64,000 bases of DNA, taken from positions 1 through 64,000 of the forward strand of contig SUWN01000002.1 of assembly GCA_015061465.1 (NCBI GenBank). The letters run 5' to 3'. Of the stretch, positions 34,813 to 44,319 are shown piece after piece. The notes beneath the pieces were generated by a model. That model had not been told where the DNA came from, did no database searches, and worked only from the letters and a program-made list of their open reading frames with translations. A program made the position numbers and the translations under genes. Within the stretch, counting starts at the first letter, position 1. Every line of letters begins with the position of its first letter. Source of the stretch: Treponema bryantii (GTDB lineage Bacteria; Spirochaetota; Spirochaetia; Treponematales; Treponemataceae).

Positions 34813-36927
34813 TTATTCTTCGTCTGCTGTATGTAAATAATCACAATCTGGATTTATACAACTTTTGTAACTTCCGTTTTTCTTGTCAAACTTTTCAACA
34901 AGGAACCAATTACATTTTGGACAATACTGGTCAATTGGTTTAAAGTGACTGATAAAATTACAAGTTGGATAATTTGTACATCCGTAGAATGCTTTTCCGC
35001 GTCCTTTTGTTTTGCGTTCAACAATTTCTCCGTTACAACCATCTACTGGACATTTTGCAAGAGAAATTGATTTTGTGTTATGACATGCAGGGAATCCAGA
35101 ACAAGCGAGGAAGAAACCAAATCTTCCAAGTTTTTTAATTAAAGGTTTTCCGCACAACTCACACTTTTCTTCCGTTTGTTCATCCAAGAAACCTTTTATA
35201 CTTTCTTGAGTTTCCATCACTTCATCCACTCGTTTTTTAAATGGACCAAAGAAATTTGCAATCATATCATTCCAAACTACAGTATCATTTTCTACTTCAT
35301 CAAGAATATTTTCAACTTCGGCTGTAAAACTTTCATTGATTACATTTGGGAATGATTCAACAAGGATTTTTGAAATCATTCGACCAAGTTGTGTTGGAAC
35401 TAATTGTTTATTGCTTCTTGTAACATAATATCTATCTAACAACACAGAAATGATTGGCGCATAAGTTGAAGGACGTCCAATTCCTTTTTCTTCCAACATT
35501 CTAACAATAGAAGCATCTGTATAACGCGCTGGACCTTGTGTAAAATGTTGCTCTGGATGGAATTTCTGTACAGCTAATTCTTCACCTTCTTTCATTGATG
35601 GTAAAGATGTAGATTTATCTTCTTTGGAAGAAAGAACTTTGATTACATTGTAAAAACCTTTTTCGCTTACTTTACTTGCACTAACTCTAAAAATTGCATC
35701 TCCTGCTTGAATTTCTACGCTTGTTGTAATCATTTTTGCATTATTCATTTGAGAAGAAACAAATCTTTCCCAAATAATTGAATACAATCTAAACTGGTCG
35801 TGAGTTAAATATTCTTTTACACTTTCTGGAGTATATTCTGTGTATGTTGGACGAATACCTTCGTGAGCATCTTGTGCACTTTTTCCCACAGCATAAGAAA
35901 TTGGTTCTGCAGGCAAATCTTCAGGATGATTTTTTGTAATCCAATTACGAACATCTAACAACGCTGTATCAGAAATACGAACAGAGTCTGTACGCATATA
36001 GGTAATAAGACCAACGCGTGATGAACCGATATTTATACCTTCGTAAAGTTGTTGTGCAATCTGCATTGTTTTTCTTGAAGTAAACGAAAGTTTATTTGCG
36101 GCAGCCTGTTGCAATTTAGAAGTTGTAAAAGGCGCTTTAGGTTTTACAGTTTTTTCAGTTTTTTTAATAGAAGTTACAACACATGGAGAATTTTTTATTT
36201 GTTCTACAATGTCATTTACAACGCTTTCATTTTTTAATTCTGGAGTTTCACCTTTATATTTTACCAAAGCGGCTGTAAATGTTGTTTTTCCTTTTTGAAA
36301 ATCAGCTTCAAGAGACCAATATTCTTCTGGCAAAAATTCTTCAACTTCTTTTTCTCTTTCACAAATTAATCTTAAAGCAACTGACTGAACACGACCTGCA
36401 CTTAATCCATTTTTTACTTTGCTCCACAAAATTGGACTTAAATTATAACCTACAAGTCTATCCAAAACACGACGAGCTTTTTGTGCATTAACTTTTGATT
36501 CTACAATTTCACCCGGTTTTTTTACAGCTTCGTTGATTGCAGTTGGTGTAATTTCGTTAAAAACAATACGACTTATTTGCCCGTCTGTTTTATCTTTTAG
36601 AGCATTTCGTAAATGCCAAGCAATTGCTTCTCCTTCGCGGTCATTATCGGATGCAAGAAAGATTCTGTCTGATTTTTTTGCATCTTTCTGTAATTCTTTT
36701 AATAATTTTGCACGACCACGAACAGTTATATATTCCGGCTGAAATCCATTTTCAATATCAATTGCCATTCTAGATTTTGGTAAATCAATTAAATGCCCCA
36801 TAGATGCCTTTACTGTGTATCCAGGCCCTAAATATTTTTCAATTGTGTGAGCCTTTGCTGGAGATTCTACAATTACCAATGTAGAAGGAGTTTTTGCTTT
36901 TTTTGATGTAGATTTTTTTTCAGCCAT
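34813..36927 (-). CDS. topA: DNA topoisomerase I
   Basis: Type IA topoisomerase of 704 residues, which relaxes negative supercoils. The Toprim domain is at the N-terminus (LVIVESPAKAHTIEKYLG, ASDNDREGEAIAWHL); the active-site Tyr is in VGLITYMRTDSVRIS near residue 305. The C-terminus holds three zinc ribbons (CELCGKPL, CPVDGCNGEI, CPKCNWFLV). The N-terminal SMAEKKSTSKKAK run is basic. AGAGGA lies before the ATG. It is between dprA and xerC, the same order as in other treponemes. Confidence 0.97.
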   Translation of the reverse strand: MAEKKSTSKKAKTPSTLVIVESPAKAHTIEKYLGPGYTVKASMGHLIDLPKSRMAIDIENGFQPEYITVRGRAKLLKELQKDAKKSDRIFLASDNDREGEAIAWHLRNALKDKTDGQISRIVFNEITPTAINEAVKKPGEIVESKVNAQKARRVLDRLVGYNLSPILWSKVKNGLSAGRVQSVALRLICEREKEVEEFLPEEYWSLEADFQKGKTTFTAALVKYKGETPELKNESVVNDIVEQIKNSPCVVTSIKKTEKTVKPKAPFTTSKLQQAAANKLSFTSRKTMQIAQQLYEGINIGSSRVGLITYMRTDSVRISDTALLDVRNWITKNHPEDLPAEPISYAVGKSAQDAHEGIRPTYTEYTPESVKEYLTHDQFRLYSIIWERFVSSQMNNAKMITTSVEIQAGDAIFRVSASKVSEKGFYNVIKVLSSKEDKSTSLPSMKEGEELAVQKFHPEQHFTQGPARYTDASIVRMLEEKGIGRPSTYAPIISVLLDRYYVTRSNKQLVPTQLGRMISKILVESFPNVINESFTAEVENILDEVENDTVVWNDMIANFFGPFKKRVDEVMETQESIKGFLDEQTEEKCELCGKPLIKKLGRFGFFLACSGFPACHNTKSISLAKCPVDGCNGEIVERKTKGRGKAFYGCTNYPTCNFISHFKPIDQYCPKCNWFLVEKFDKKNGSYKSCINPDCDYLHTADEE

Positions 36928-36948
36928 TTGTAATCCTCTAAATAAAGT

Positions 36949-38007
36949 CTAACTTTCAAAAAGTGAAAGTTGATTTTGTTTATCCATTTGTGTTTTGCGA
37001 GTTCCAGGATTTTCTACCAGACACTTGCAAAAATCTATATAATTTTCAATCACTGGAGCACCTGCTTCTAGGTATTTTTCCAGTGTATTTTCCCTTTTGT
37101 ATTTGCTTATCTTTTTTTGAGATAAGTCTTTATCAAGTTGTAATTCTACCGTTTTATTAAAAGATTTTGCATTTTCACACAAGGAAACTTTATGAAACAT
37201 AACGTCGCGCCCACTTTCTAAAGCAAAATCCGCAGTAATTAACGCACCACTTCCCGTAGGCGCTTGAATCACAACAGTTGAATCTGACAATCCTGCAATT
37301 ATTCTGTTTCTTGCCACATAATGCCATGTTGCCATATTCATTTTTGGTTCATATTCACTAAGAATACAACCACCTGTTTGTAAAATTTGTGATGCAAGTT
37401 TTCTATTTACAGCAGGAACTATTTCATCAATTGAAGAAGGAAGAACTGCAATTGTTTTTCCTAAATTTTCAACAGATGAAGACTTTTCCATCGCATCAAA
37501 AAATGCATCAACTGCACCACGATGAGCAACCCCATCAGCTCCAACCGCAAGCCCAGAAATTACATTACAACCATCCATTGCAGCTTGAAAAGCAAATTGA
37601 TGAGCAGCATCTTTTCCTTCTGGCGATAATCTTCTTGTTCCTACAACTGAAACAGATTTATTATTCAGAATAGAAACATTTCCTCTTGCAAATAAAACAA
37701 AAGGAGGATTATAAATTTGTAGTAATTTTTGCGGATAATCAGGATGTGAATAAGATAAAATTTTTATTCCCAATGACGCACATGCCATTTGAGAAATTTT
37801 AGCCATTCTTAAATTTTCCTGACTGTCCCAAAGCTTTGGTTTAACATCTCTGTTAATAATTTTACAAATATCTACTATAGACAGTAATGCAAGGTCATAA
37901 GAACTGTCAATATTTTTTTTTAAAATCTTTTTTTCTTCAAAGGATAAAAATGTAATTCTTGATATAAATAGGTCAACAAGAGTTTCTTTATCTATATCAG
38001 TTAGCAT
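36949..38007 (-). CDS. dprA: DNA-processing protein DprA
   Basis: DprA/Smf of 352 residues, which loads RecA on incoming single-stranded DNA in transformable bacteria. The Rossmann-like core carries VSVVGTRRLSPEGKDAAHQFA, GLAVGADGVAHRGA and RNRIIAGLSDSTVVIQAPTGSGALITADFAL. Conservation in treponemes is broad, so competence should not be assumed. The ATG overlaps the end of the TPR lipoprotein gene by 11 nt. Confidence 0.95.
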   Translation of the reverse strand: MLTDIDKETLVDLFISRITFLSFEEKKILKKNIDSSYDLALLSIVDICKIINRDVKPKLWDSQENLRMAKISQMACASLGIKILSYSHPDYPQKLLQIYNPPFVLFARGNVSILNNKSVSVVGTRRLSPEGKDAAHQFAFQAAMDGCNVISGLAVGADGVAHRGAVDAFFDAMEKSSSVENLGKTIAVLPSSIDEIVPAVNRKLASQILQTGGCILSEYEPKMNMATWHYVARNRIIAGLSDSTVVIQAPTGSGALITADFALESGRDVMFHKVSLCENAKSFNKTVELQLDKDLSQKKISKYKRENTLEKYLEAGAPVIENYIDFCKCLVENPGTRKTQMDKQNQLSLFES

Positions 38008-38722
38008 AAGCAGCCTCTAACGCAATTTTTTTATTTGCTTCTGCGTTTGCTTTTGTTTCTTCAGACTTTGATGTTGCTATTATTTTATCATACATTTGAA
38101 CAGCTTTATCAAATTCAAATGTTGAATAATATGCTCGTGCAAGAACAAACATTGCATCAATATGTTTTGTATCTATTGTCAAAAGTTTTTCAAGATAAGG
38201 AATTGCTTTTGCAGGTTCGTCCAATTCAAAAACATATAAAACTCCAAGTGCATACATACAACGTGTATATCTGTCATCAATTTGCAATGCTCTTAAATAC
38301 GCATCTTCTGCAAGTTTTAAATAATTGAATTTTTGTTCAGTAGAACCAGTTGCATTAAAATCTAACGCAGCATGACTCATATAACCTGCACAAACTCCAA
38401 CGTAATAATATAAATTCTGATTGTCAGGATAATATTTTAATGCTTCCTCAAAAGCTTTTAATGCCTCGCCATACATTTTATTATCTAAATAGCGAGTTCC
38501 CAAAATCTTATACCAAATTCCAACCTGTCCATTTGCCAATTGAATATCAGCAGCACGTTCGCTATATTTTTCAATTGCTTCTTTTAATTCTTCAACTGTA
38601 GTTGGATTTTGAACACCTTCTTCCAATTTTTGATATCTTAAAATTGTTTTATTTGAAACACCACAAGATGTTATAATCATAATAGAAACTAACAAAACAC
38701 AAAGAATTCTAATTTTTTTCAT
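37997..38722 (-). CDS. TPR-repeat lipoprotein
   Basis: 241 residues with a type II signal (ILCVLLVSIMIITSCG, lipobox ITSC) and several tetratricopeptide repeats (YGEALKAFEEALKYYPDNQNLYYYVG, AEDAYLRALQIDDRYTRCMYALGVLY, EFDKAVQMYDKI). Such proteins serve as assembly platforms in the periplasm, but no partner is evident. The leader TTTTTATGAGAGGTAA upstream of its ATG resembles those of the barrel and DegP genes. It is placed between xerD and dprA and overlaps dprA by 11 nt. Confidence 0.85.
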   Translation of the reverse strand: MKKIRILCVLLVSIMIITSCGVSNKTILRYQKLEEGVQNPTTVEELKEAIEKYSERAADIQLANGQVGIWYKILGTRYLDNKMYGEALKAFEEALKYYPDNQNLYYYVGVCAGYMSHAALDFNATGSTEQKFNYLKLAEDAYLRALQIDDRYTRCMYALGVLYVFELDEPAKAIPYLEKLLTIDTKHIDAMFVLARAYYSTFEFDKAVQMYDKIIATSKSEETKANAEANKKIALEAAYAN

Positions 38723-38772
38723 AAATTACCTCTCATAAAAAGTTATCGTAAAATCTATTTATAAATATTTTA

Positions 38773-39654
38773 TTAGCGAATAAAATATTTGTCATGCACA
38801 TTTTTTAGTTGGTCATCATTTATATGCGTATAAATTTGCGTTGTTGCTAAATCTGAATGTCCCAACAATTCTTGCACCGAACGTAAATCTGCTCCACCAC
38901 TAAGAAGATGCGTTGCAAAAGAGTGGCGCAAAGTGTGAACTTTTGCCTCCACACCAGAAAGCGCTTCTAATTCTTTAAACCGTTTCCAAACACCCTTACG
39001 TGAAATCGGTTCACCTTTATAATTTACAAAAACTTCTGCAATATTTCTACCTTTTGTAAAAATTGGTCGAGCTTCATTTATGTATTTTTGCAATTTTTCA
39101 GCCGCTCTATCTCCAAAAGGTACAATTCTTTCTTTATCGCCTTTTCCGTGAACTAAAATAATTCTTTCTTCCATGTGAAGATTAATGATTTTTAACTCAC
39201 ACGCTTCGCTAATTCGTAATCCACACGAATAAATCAATTCAAAAAGCGCATCATCTCTTATTCCATTGGGCTTTGTTTTATCTATTGATTCTAACAATTT
39301 ATCTACTTGTTCGATTGATAAAACTCTAGGAAGTGAACGAGTCGCCTTAGGTCTATCTAGTTGCAACGCCAAATTTTCTTGCCAAATTCCTAGTCGCACT
39401 AAATATTCACCTAACGCTCTTAATGCAGAAATATCTTTTGCAAGAGTAATTTCTGAACATCCGTTTGTTTTTCGCTTTATTAAATAATACATGAGATTCT
39501 GAACAGTAATTTCTCTTAATCTTAGTTTTTCTTCTTTACACCAAGTTAAGAATTCATTCGCGCTAATTTTATAAGTTAGCGCGGTTTGTTCAGAATCTCT
39601 TTTTACAAGAATCAAATCTGTATAAAACTGTGTTAATAGACTTTCTATCGTCAT
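38773..39654 (-). CDS. Tyrosine recombinase XerD-type
   Basis: A 293-residue Xer recombinase, the second in the window. The catalytic residues sit in YSCGLRISEACELKI (Arg), VHTLRHSFATHLL (His-x2-Arg) and LLGHSDLATTQIYTHI (His, nucleophile Tyr). It starts within 2 bp of the ftsZ stop, so it is probably translated from the division-cluster message, a sensible link between chromosome resolution and division. It is the likely partner of the protein encoded at 33.9 kb. Confidence 0.93.
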   Translation of the reverse strand: MTIESLLTQFYTDLILVKRDSEQTALTYKISANEFLTWCKEEKLRLREITVQNLMYYLIKRKTNGCSEITLAKDISALRALGEYLVRLGIWQENLALQLDRPKATRSLPRVLSIEQVDKLLESIDKTKPNGIRDDALFELIYSCGLRISEACELKIINLHMEERIILVHGKGDKERIVPFGDRAAEKLQKYINEARPIFTKGRNIAEVFVNYKGEPISRKGVWKRFKELEALSGVEAKVHTLRHSFATHLLSGGADLRSVQELLGHSDLATTQIYTHINDDQLKNVHDKYFIR

Positions 39655-39656
39655 AT

Positions 39657-41078
39657 TTATTTATCAGTTAAATCGATTGATTTACCAAATTTTCTATTTC
39701 TCTTCCAAATAGCTGGCTCGTCTAAATCCCCTTTATCAAAATAGTCATCAGGAGGATTAAATAAAGGTCTTCTTGTTGGAGGTACATTAGAAGAATCACC
39801 AAACAATGCATCCCCTAACAATCCAGATTTTTCTTCTTCAGTTACATTCATTAATGAAGAAGGAATTTTCTTTTCATTCTTTCCAAATAAAACACAATCA
39901 GGTTGTTGATTTTCAAACAAATCTTCTGTTGCTTTATTTTTACCAGATGTTGGAGTGTGTAACAAATCATCAAAAACGCCTTTTGGAAGAACATTATCAT
40001 CATAAACGTTTTTTTCTTCTTTTATTACAGTCTTTTGATTTTCTGTTATAATATCGTTTTCTTTTTTGTTTCCATTATCAAATCCAGCTGCAATTACAGT
40101 TACCTTTACTTTATCTTTCATTGTTGGATCAATTACTTGCCCCCAAAGAACAAGAGCATCAGGTGCACACTGACAAGTAATAAGTTTTGCAATCTCTTGA
40201 ATTTCTGTTGTTGTACAATCAGGTCCACAAGTAATATTAAACAGAATATTGCTTGCTCCATCAATTTTTGTATCTTCTAACAACGGATTGTTAATACTTG
40301 AAGTTGCAGCATCAATTGCACGATTTCCACCAGTTCCGACTCCAATTCCAAAAATTGCATTTCCTTTATCTTTGAGAGTTGTTTTTACATCATTAAAGTC
40401 TCGGTTAATATAACCAATTTTTGTGATGATTTCAGAAATACCTTGTACCCCCTGACAAAGAACATCATCACACATTTTAAATGTTTCTCCAAAAGGAAGG
40501 TCTGAATTCATTGGATCCATAATTTTTTGGTTTGGAATTACAATTAATGAATCTACGTTTTTACGAAGTTTTTCAATTCCTGCTAACGCATTTCTCATAC
40601 GTTGAGGGCCTTCAAATTCAAATGGTTTTGTAACAACTGCAACTGTCAAAGCACCAAGTTCTTTTGCAATTCTAGCAACAACAGGAGCAGAACCTGTTCC
40701 AGTTCCCCCTCCCATTCCTGCTGTTACAAAAACCATATCAGCGCCTTTTAACAAACCTTTAATTTTTTCAGCATCTTCTTCAGCGGATTTTTCACCAAGT
40801 GCAGGATCAGCTCCACACCCCAAACCTCTTGTAACTTCTTTACCAATAATAAATTTTGTTTGAGCTGCTGTTCCAGACAAGGCCTGTGCATCTGTATTTA
40901 ATGCGATAAATTCAACATTGTTAATATTTGAGTTCACCATTGTAGTAACAGCATTTCCACCCGCTCCACCACAACCTACAACTTTAATAACAGTTGGTGA
41001 TTCCACACCAGTTACAATATCTTTTTGTACGCCTTCAACAGTTGAAGTATTTTGTTCATCAATAATTGAAAAATTCAT
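39657..41078 (-). CDS. ftsZ: Cell division protein FtsZ
   Basis: Tubulin-like GTPase of 473 residues from ATG 41078 (MNFSIIDEQNTS), chosen over the TTG of the track because the GGGAGG Shine-Dalgarno lies between the two. The GTP-binding GVGGAGGNAV motif appears here as VVGCGGAGGNAVTTM, with the tubulin signature GGGTGTGSAPVVA and NADFNDV-equivalent RDFNDVKTTL. A long variable linker (340-450) leads to the conserved tail LDEPAIWKRNRKF, which binds FtsA. It is the last classical gene of the dcw cluster. Confidence 0.98.
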   Translation of the reverse strand: MNFSIIDEQNTSTVEGVQKDIVTGVESPTVIKVVGCGGAGGNAVTTMVNSNINNVEFIALNTDAQALSGTAAQTKFIIGKEVTRGLGCGADPALGEKSAEEDAEKIKGLLKGADMVFVTAGMGGGTGTGSAPVVARIAKELGALTVAVVTKPFEFEGPQRMRNALAGIEKLRKNVDSLIVIPNQKIMDPMNSDLPFGETFKMCDDVLCQGVQGISEIITKIGYINRDFNDVKTTLKDKGNAIFGIGVGTGGNRAIDAATSSINNPLLEDTKIDGASNILFNITCGPDCTTTEIQEIAKLITCQCAPDALVLWGQVIDPTMKDKVKVTVIAAGFDNGNKKENDIITENQKTVIKEEKNVYDDNVLPKGVFDDLLHTPTSGKNKATEDLFENQQPDCVLFGKNEKKIPSSLMNVTEEEKSGLLGDALFGDSSNVPPTRRPLFNPPDDYFDKGDLDEPAIWKRNRKFGKSIDLTDK

Positions 41079-41103
41079 AGCTCCTCCCAAACCATTTTTT
41101 TCA

Positions 41104-42333
41104 TTAGAAAAAAGTCTTAAAAAACGTAATCAATTTATTTTCCGCTTTTCGTTCTTTTTTATTAACAATGTGATTATTTGTAACAGGTTCCTTAAACGCG
41201 TTTTCAACAATTCCAATTACTGTTGCATATTCTGGACTTCTATAATCACTTGTTTCATTTCCTAAAATTTCAGGAATTCCAAGACGAACAGAAGAAGTTC
41301 TAAAAACGGATTTCGCTAAATCGACTACTCCATCCATTTTTGCGCCACCACCAGTCAAAATTATATTTCCTGATAATTGCTTAATCGATTCATTCGTTTC
41401 TCTTTTTATTTTATCACGAACCATTTCAAAAATTTGCTCTACACGAGCTGAAATAATTTCGCACAATTCAGATTTATAAATAACTTCAGGGCCTCTTCCA
41501 CCAACTCCTGGCAAAATTACATCTATATCTTCACCAATATCATCTTCAAAACAACAACCGGATTCAATTTTAATTCTTTCTGCTTCTGCAACAGGAATTC
41601 CTGCAACAACGGCAATATCATTCGTAACAGCATTACCACCCACAGGAATAGAAATTGTACAAATTGGAGCACTATCATAAATAACAAGAACATCCGTTGT
41701 TCCTGCTCCCAAATCAATAATAATTGAACCTAACTCCATTTCATCTTCATAACAAACAGATTTGGAAATAGCAAGAGACTTTTGCACAATTGATTCAAAT
41801 TGATATCCTGCTCTTTCGATACACGAAATAATATTTTTTACAATTGTTTTTGAAATTGTTGTAATATGAACGTCTGCTTCTAGCCGAACTCCAATCATTC
41901 CCATAGGTGATTTTATACCACCAACATTATCAACAGTATAATGCTGAGGAATTACATTTAATTTTTGTTTATCTTCAGGAATTTTAATTGCAGTAGCATT
42001 TCTGATTACTTGTTCTATATCACTTGAATTAATTTCACCTTTACGAGAGTCTTCCCCATGAACAGGAACAACTCCTCGTGAATTAATACTTTCAATTTGA
42101 GGTCCGCCAACCGCTGTATGAACACCAAAAATTTCTACACCAATAGATTGTTCCGTTTCTTCGATAGCTTCTTTTATTGCATTTTTTGCATCTTCAATAT
42201 TTACAACAGAACCGTTTCTTAAACCAGATGAAGCTTTTGTATATGTACCAACGATTTCTAATTTACCATCTTCATTTTCTTGAGCGACAGCAACTCTAAT
42301 ATTATTTGTACCAATATCTAGACCGACAATCAT
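41104..42333 (-). CDS. ftsA: Cell division protein FtsA
   Basis: Actin-like membrane tether of FtsZ, 409 residues from ATG 42333 (MIVGLDIGTNNIRVAVA); the upstream GTG of the track contains the Shine-Dalgarno GGGAGGAAG. Phosphate loops: GLDIGT at the start and IIDLGAGTTDVLV near 200; adenosine motif ILTGGGAKMDGV. The C-terminus KLITFFKTFF is the amphipathic membrane-targeting helix. It precedes ftsZ by 25 bp. Confidence 0.97.
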   Translation of the reverse strand: MIVGLDIGTNNIRVAVAQENEDGKLEIVGTYTKASSGLRNGSVVNIEDAKNAIKEAIEETEQSIGVEIFGVHTAVGGPQIESINSRGVVPVHGEDSRKGEINSSDIEQVIRNATAIKIPEDKQKLNVIPQHYTVDNVGGIKSPMGMIGVRLEADVHITTISKTIVKNIISCIERAGYQFESIVQKSLAISKSVCYEDEMELGSIIIDLGAGTTDVLVIYDSAPICTISIPVGGNAVTNDIAVVAGIPVAEAERIKIESGCCFEDDIGEDIDVILPGVGGRGPEVIYKSELCEIISARVEQIFEMVRDKIKRETNESIKQLSGNIILTGGGAKMDGVVDLAKSVFRTSSVRLGIPEILGNETSDYRSPEYATVIGIVENAFKEPVTNNHIVNKKERKAENKLITFFKTFF

Positions 42334-42357
42334 CTTTCTTCCTCCCACAAAAAATAA

Positions 42358-43191
42358 CTAGCGAATAGACACAGATTGATATCTTAAATCAACTTCTGAA
42401 ATAGTTTGTCCTAATTGTTGAACAACATCTAAAACTACCATCATATATTCTAACGAATCAATATTTAAACTTCTATCCATAAAGACACGCGTTTTTGATT
42501 GTGATGGAATTAATACAAGTTCATAACCACCTGAACTTTTTGGAACAACACAAATTTCTGACAAACATGCAAAATAACTGCTATCAGTAGCTGCGATTTT
42601 GGAAAGTTGGTTTAATAAAGGTCTATATGCACTTGGAACTGACATTCCGTCTGCAATATATTCTACAGGAATTCCTGAAATTATTGGTAGATTTTCGTAC
42701 GATATTTTTTCGTTTACGGGGAAAAAATATCCACTTTCATCAATTTGAATTGGATAACTTGAATTTCCATTTTGCACAAATGTAATAGCCACAGGAAGAC
42801 GTTCTTTAATTTCATAAAAAACTTTATTTGGAAATTTCTTCTCTACCATTACACTCGCAACAGAAGGATTTGCTTTTATTGTTTTTGAAGCATTTTCTAC
42901 ATCAAATTTAATCCAAGTAGTATAACTCAAATCTTTTAGTGTATTATTTACTTCTGTAGAATATGAAGCATCGCCAATATAATTGAATTTTGGGATTGAA
43001 AAACATGGTTTTATATATTTATAAATTATAAATTCCAAGAAAATAATAAAAACTAAAATAAAAAATAAAATTTTTACAACTTTCCAAGTTTTATCATCAT
43101 TCTGAGTTTTTTTTGATTTTTTTTCTTCGTAAAAAAGTTCACTTTCAATAAAATCAACTTTTCCGATTTTTAACGAATTCATGTTTTCCAT
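42358..43191 (-). CDS. ftsQ: Cell division protein FtsQ/DivIB
   Basis: 277 residues: a cytoplasmic N-terminus of about 40 residues with many Lys, one TM helix (VVKILFFILVFIIFLEFIIY), then a POTRA domain (YIGDASYSTEVNNTLKDLSY) and beta domain (VAITFVQNGNSSYPIQIDESGYFFPV). It links the FtsBL pair to the early divisome in the periplasm. The position between ftsW and ftsA supports the call, as sequence conservation in the family is low. AGGA lies before the ATG. Confidence 0.88.
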   Translation of the reverse strand: MENMNSLKIGKVDFIESELFYEEKKSKKTQNDDKTWKVVKILFFILVFIIFLEFIIYKYIKPCFSIPKFNYIGDASYSTEVNNTLKDLSYTTWIKFDVENASKTIKANPSVASVMVEKKFPNKVFYEIKERLPVAITFVQNGNSSYPIQIDESGYFFPVNEKISYENLPIISGIPVEYIADGMSVPSAYRPLLNQLSKIAATDSSYFACLSEICVVPKSSGGYELVLIPSQSKTRVFMDRSLNIDSLEYMMVVLDVVQQLGQTISEVDLRYQSVSIR

Positions 43192-43200
43192 ATTTTTATC

Positions 43201-44319
43201 CTAAAATAAACTTTTTTCTTCACAACGTGAAGTATTCAAAACAAATCCGCACATTGTCAGTACCATTAATTCCGAAGACCCACCTTTAGAAAAAAACGGC
43301 AGCGGTAAACCCGTTGAAGGAGCAACGCCTGCAACGACCATACAATGTAATAAAGATTGAATTACAATTATCGTAATTATTCCAAACGTACCATAAGCGG
43401 CAAATCGATTTGGACACTTAAAAGCTGCTAAATAACCACGCCAAGCAAAAAATGAAATTAATGCAGTGTAAAGAATCACACCAAAAAATCCTAATTGTTG
43501 CGCAATTACTACAAAAATATAATCTTCTGCAACAAAAGGAACTGATGCAAAACTAGCAAGCCCAGAACCGATTCCAGTTCCCCACATTCCACCACGATTT
43601 ATTACCATTTTTGCTTTATTTGCTTGATAATTTAGCGACATTTCATTTGCACTTGGATTAAAAAATCCAATAAATCTCTTTAAACGATATTCTTCTGTAA
43701 AAATCAATAAAATGATTAAAGGAATTACAATCAAAGAAACAGGTAAAATCCATTTCACTTTTGATTTTGAAACAACGAACATCATCAATCCAACAAAACC
43801 AATTAGTAAAGTTGTAGAAAGATTTTTTTGAATTACTACAGATCCAAGCATTAAGAAAAACATTGCTACTGCAGGTAAAACAAATTTATCTTCTTCTGGT
43901 TTATCGTATTCTTTGTCAAAGAAATTTGCCAAATATAAAATTACTGCTAGTTTTAATAATTCTGATGGTTGAAAAGAATTTCCGCCAGGTAAAGCAATCC
44001 ATCTTTTTCCACCGTTTTTTTCCACACTCAACGGACCATACGCTGCTAAAATACACAAAATTATTGCTACAAAAACAATCACAACAACAAGTTTTTGAAT
44101 GTGTTTCATATCAAGCAATGCAAAGAAAATCATTCCTGCAAAACCAATTGCAGAACAAATTAATTGAGTTTTTAATGCATTTGCACCATTAAGCACATAA
44201 GAAGAACAAATATATAAAGTACAAATACCAAATCCCCACAGCAAAATTACAGACACAATTAGCCAAACATCGCATTTATGAGAAGATTCAACTGGACGAG
44301 AAGTTGTAAAATTATACAT
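43201..44319 (-). CDS. ftsW: Septal peptidoglycan polymerase FtsW
   Basis: SEDS-family glycosyltransferase of 372 residues with about ten TM helices. It shows GGKRWIALPGGNSFQPSELLKLAVILY, with the family's conserved Pro-Ser-Glu, the catalytic-loop region ANKAKMVINRGGMWGTGIGSG, and VAGVAPSTGLPLPFFSKGGSS near the end. It polymerises lipid II at the septum with a class B PBP. The division-cluster location favours FtsW over RodA. The 5' end overlaps murF by 8 nt (GAGGAGG Shine-Dalgarno inside murF). No ftsI is in the cluster. Confidence 0.95.
   Translation of the reverse strand: MYNFTTSRPVESSHKCDVWLIVSVILLWGFGICTLYICSSYVLNGANALKTQLICSAIGFAGMIFFALLDMKHIQKLVVVIVFVAIILCILAAYGPLSVEKNGGKRWIALPGGNSFQPSELLKLAVILYLANFFDKEYDKPEEDKFVLPAVAMFFLMLGSVVIQKNLSTTLLIGFVGLMMFVVSKSKVKWILPVSLIVIPLIILLIFTEEYRLKRFIGFFNPSANEMSLNYQANKAKMVINRGGMWGTGIGSGLASFASVPFVAEDYIFVVIAQQLGFFGVILYTALISFFAWRGYLAAFKCPNRFAAYGTFGIITIIVIQSLLHCMVVAGVAPSTGLPLPFFSKGGSSELMVLTMCGFVLNTSRCEEKSLF

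Noticed and set aside
41079-41090. Upstream TTG/GTG starts for ftsZ, ftsA, glgP and mraZ as given in the ORF track
   Set aside because: For ftsZ, ftsA and glgP the Shine-Dalgarno lies downstream of or on those codons; for mraZ the GTG is part of an operator repeat. The following ATG is better in each case.
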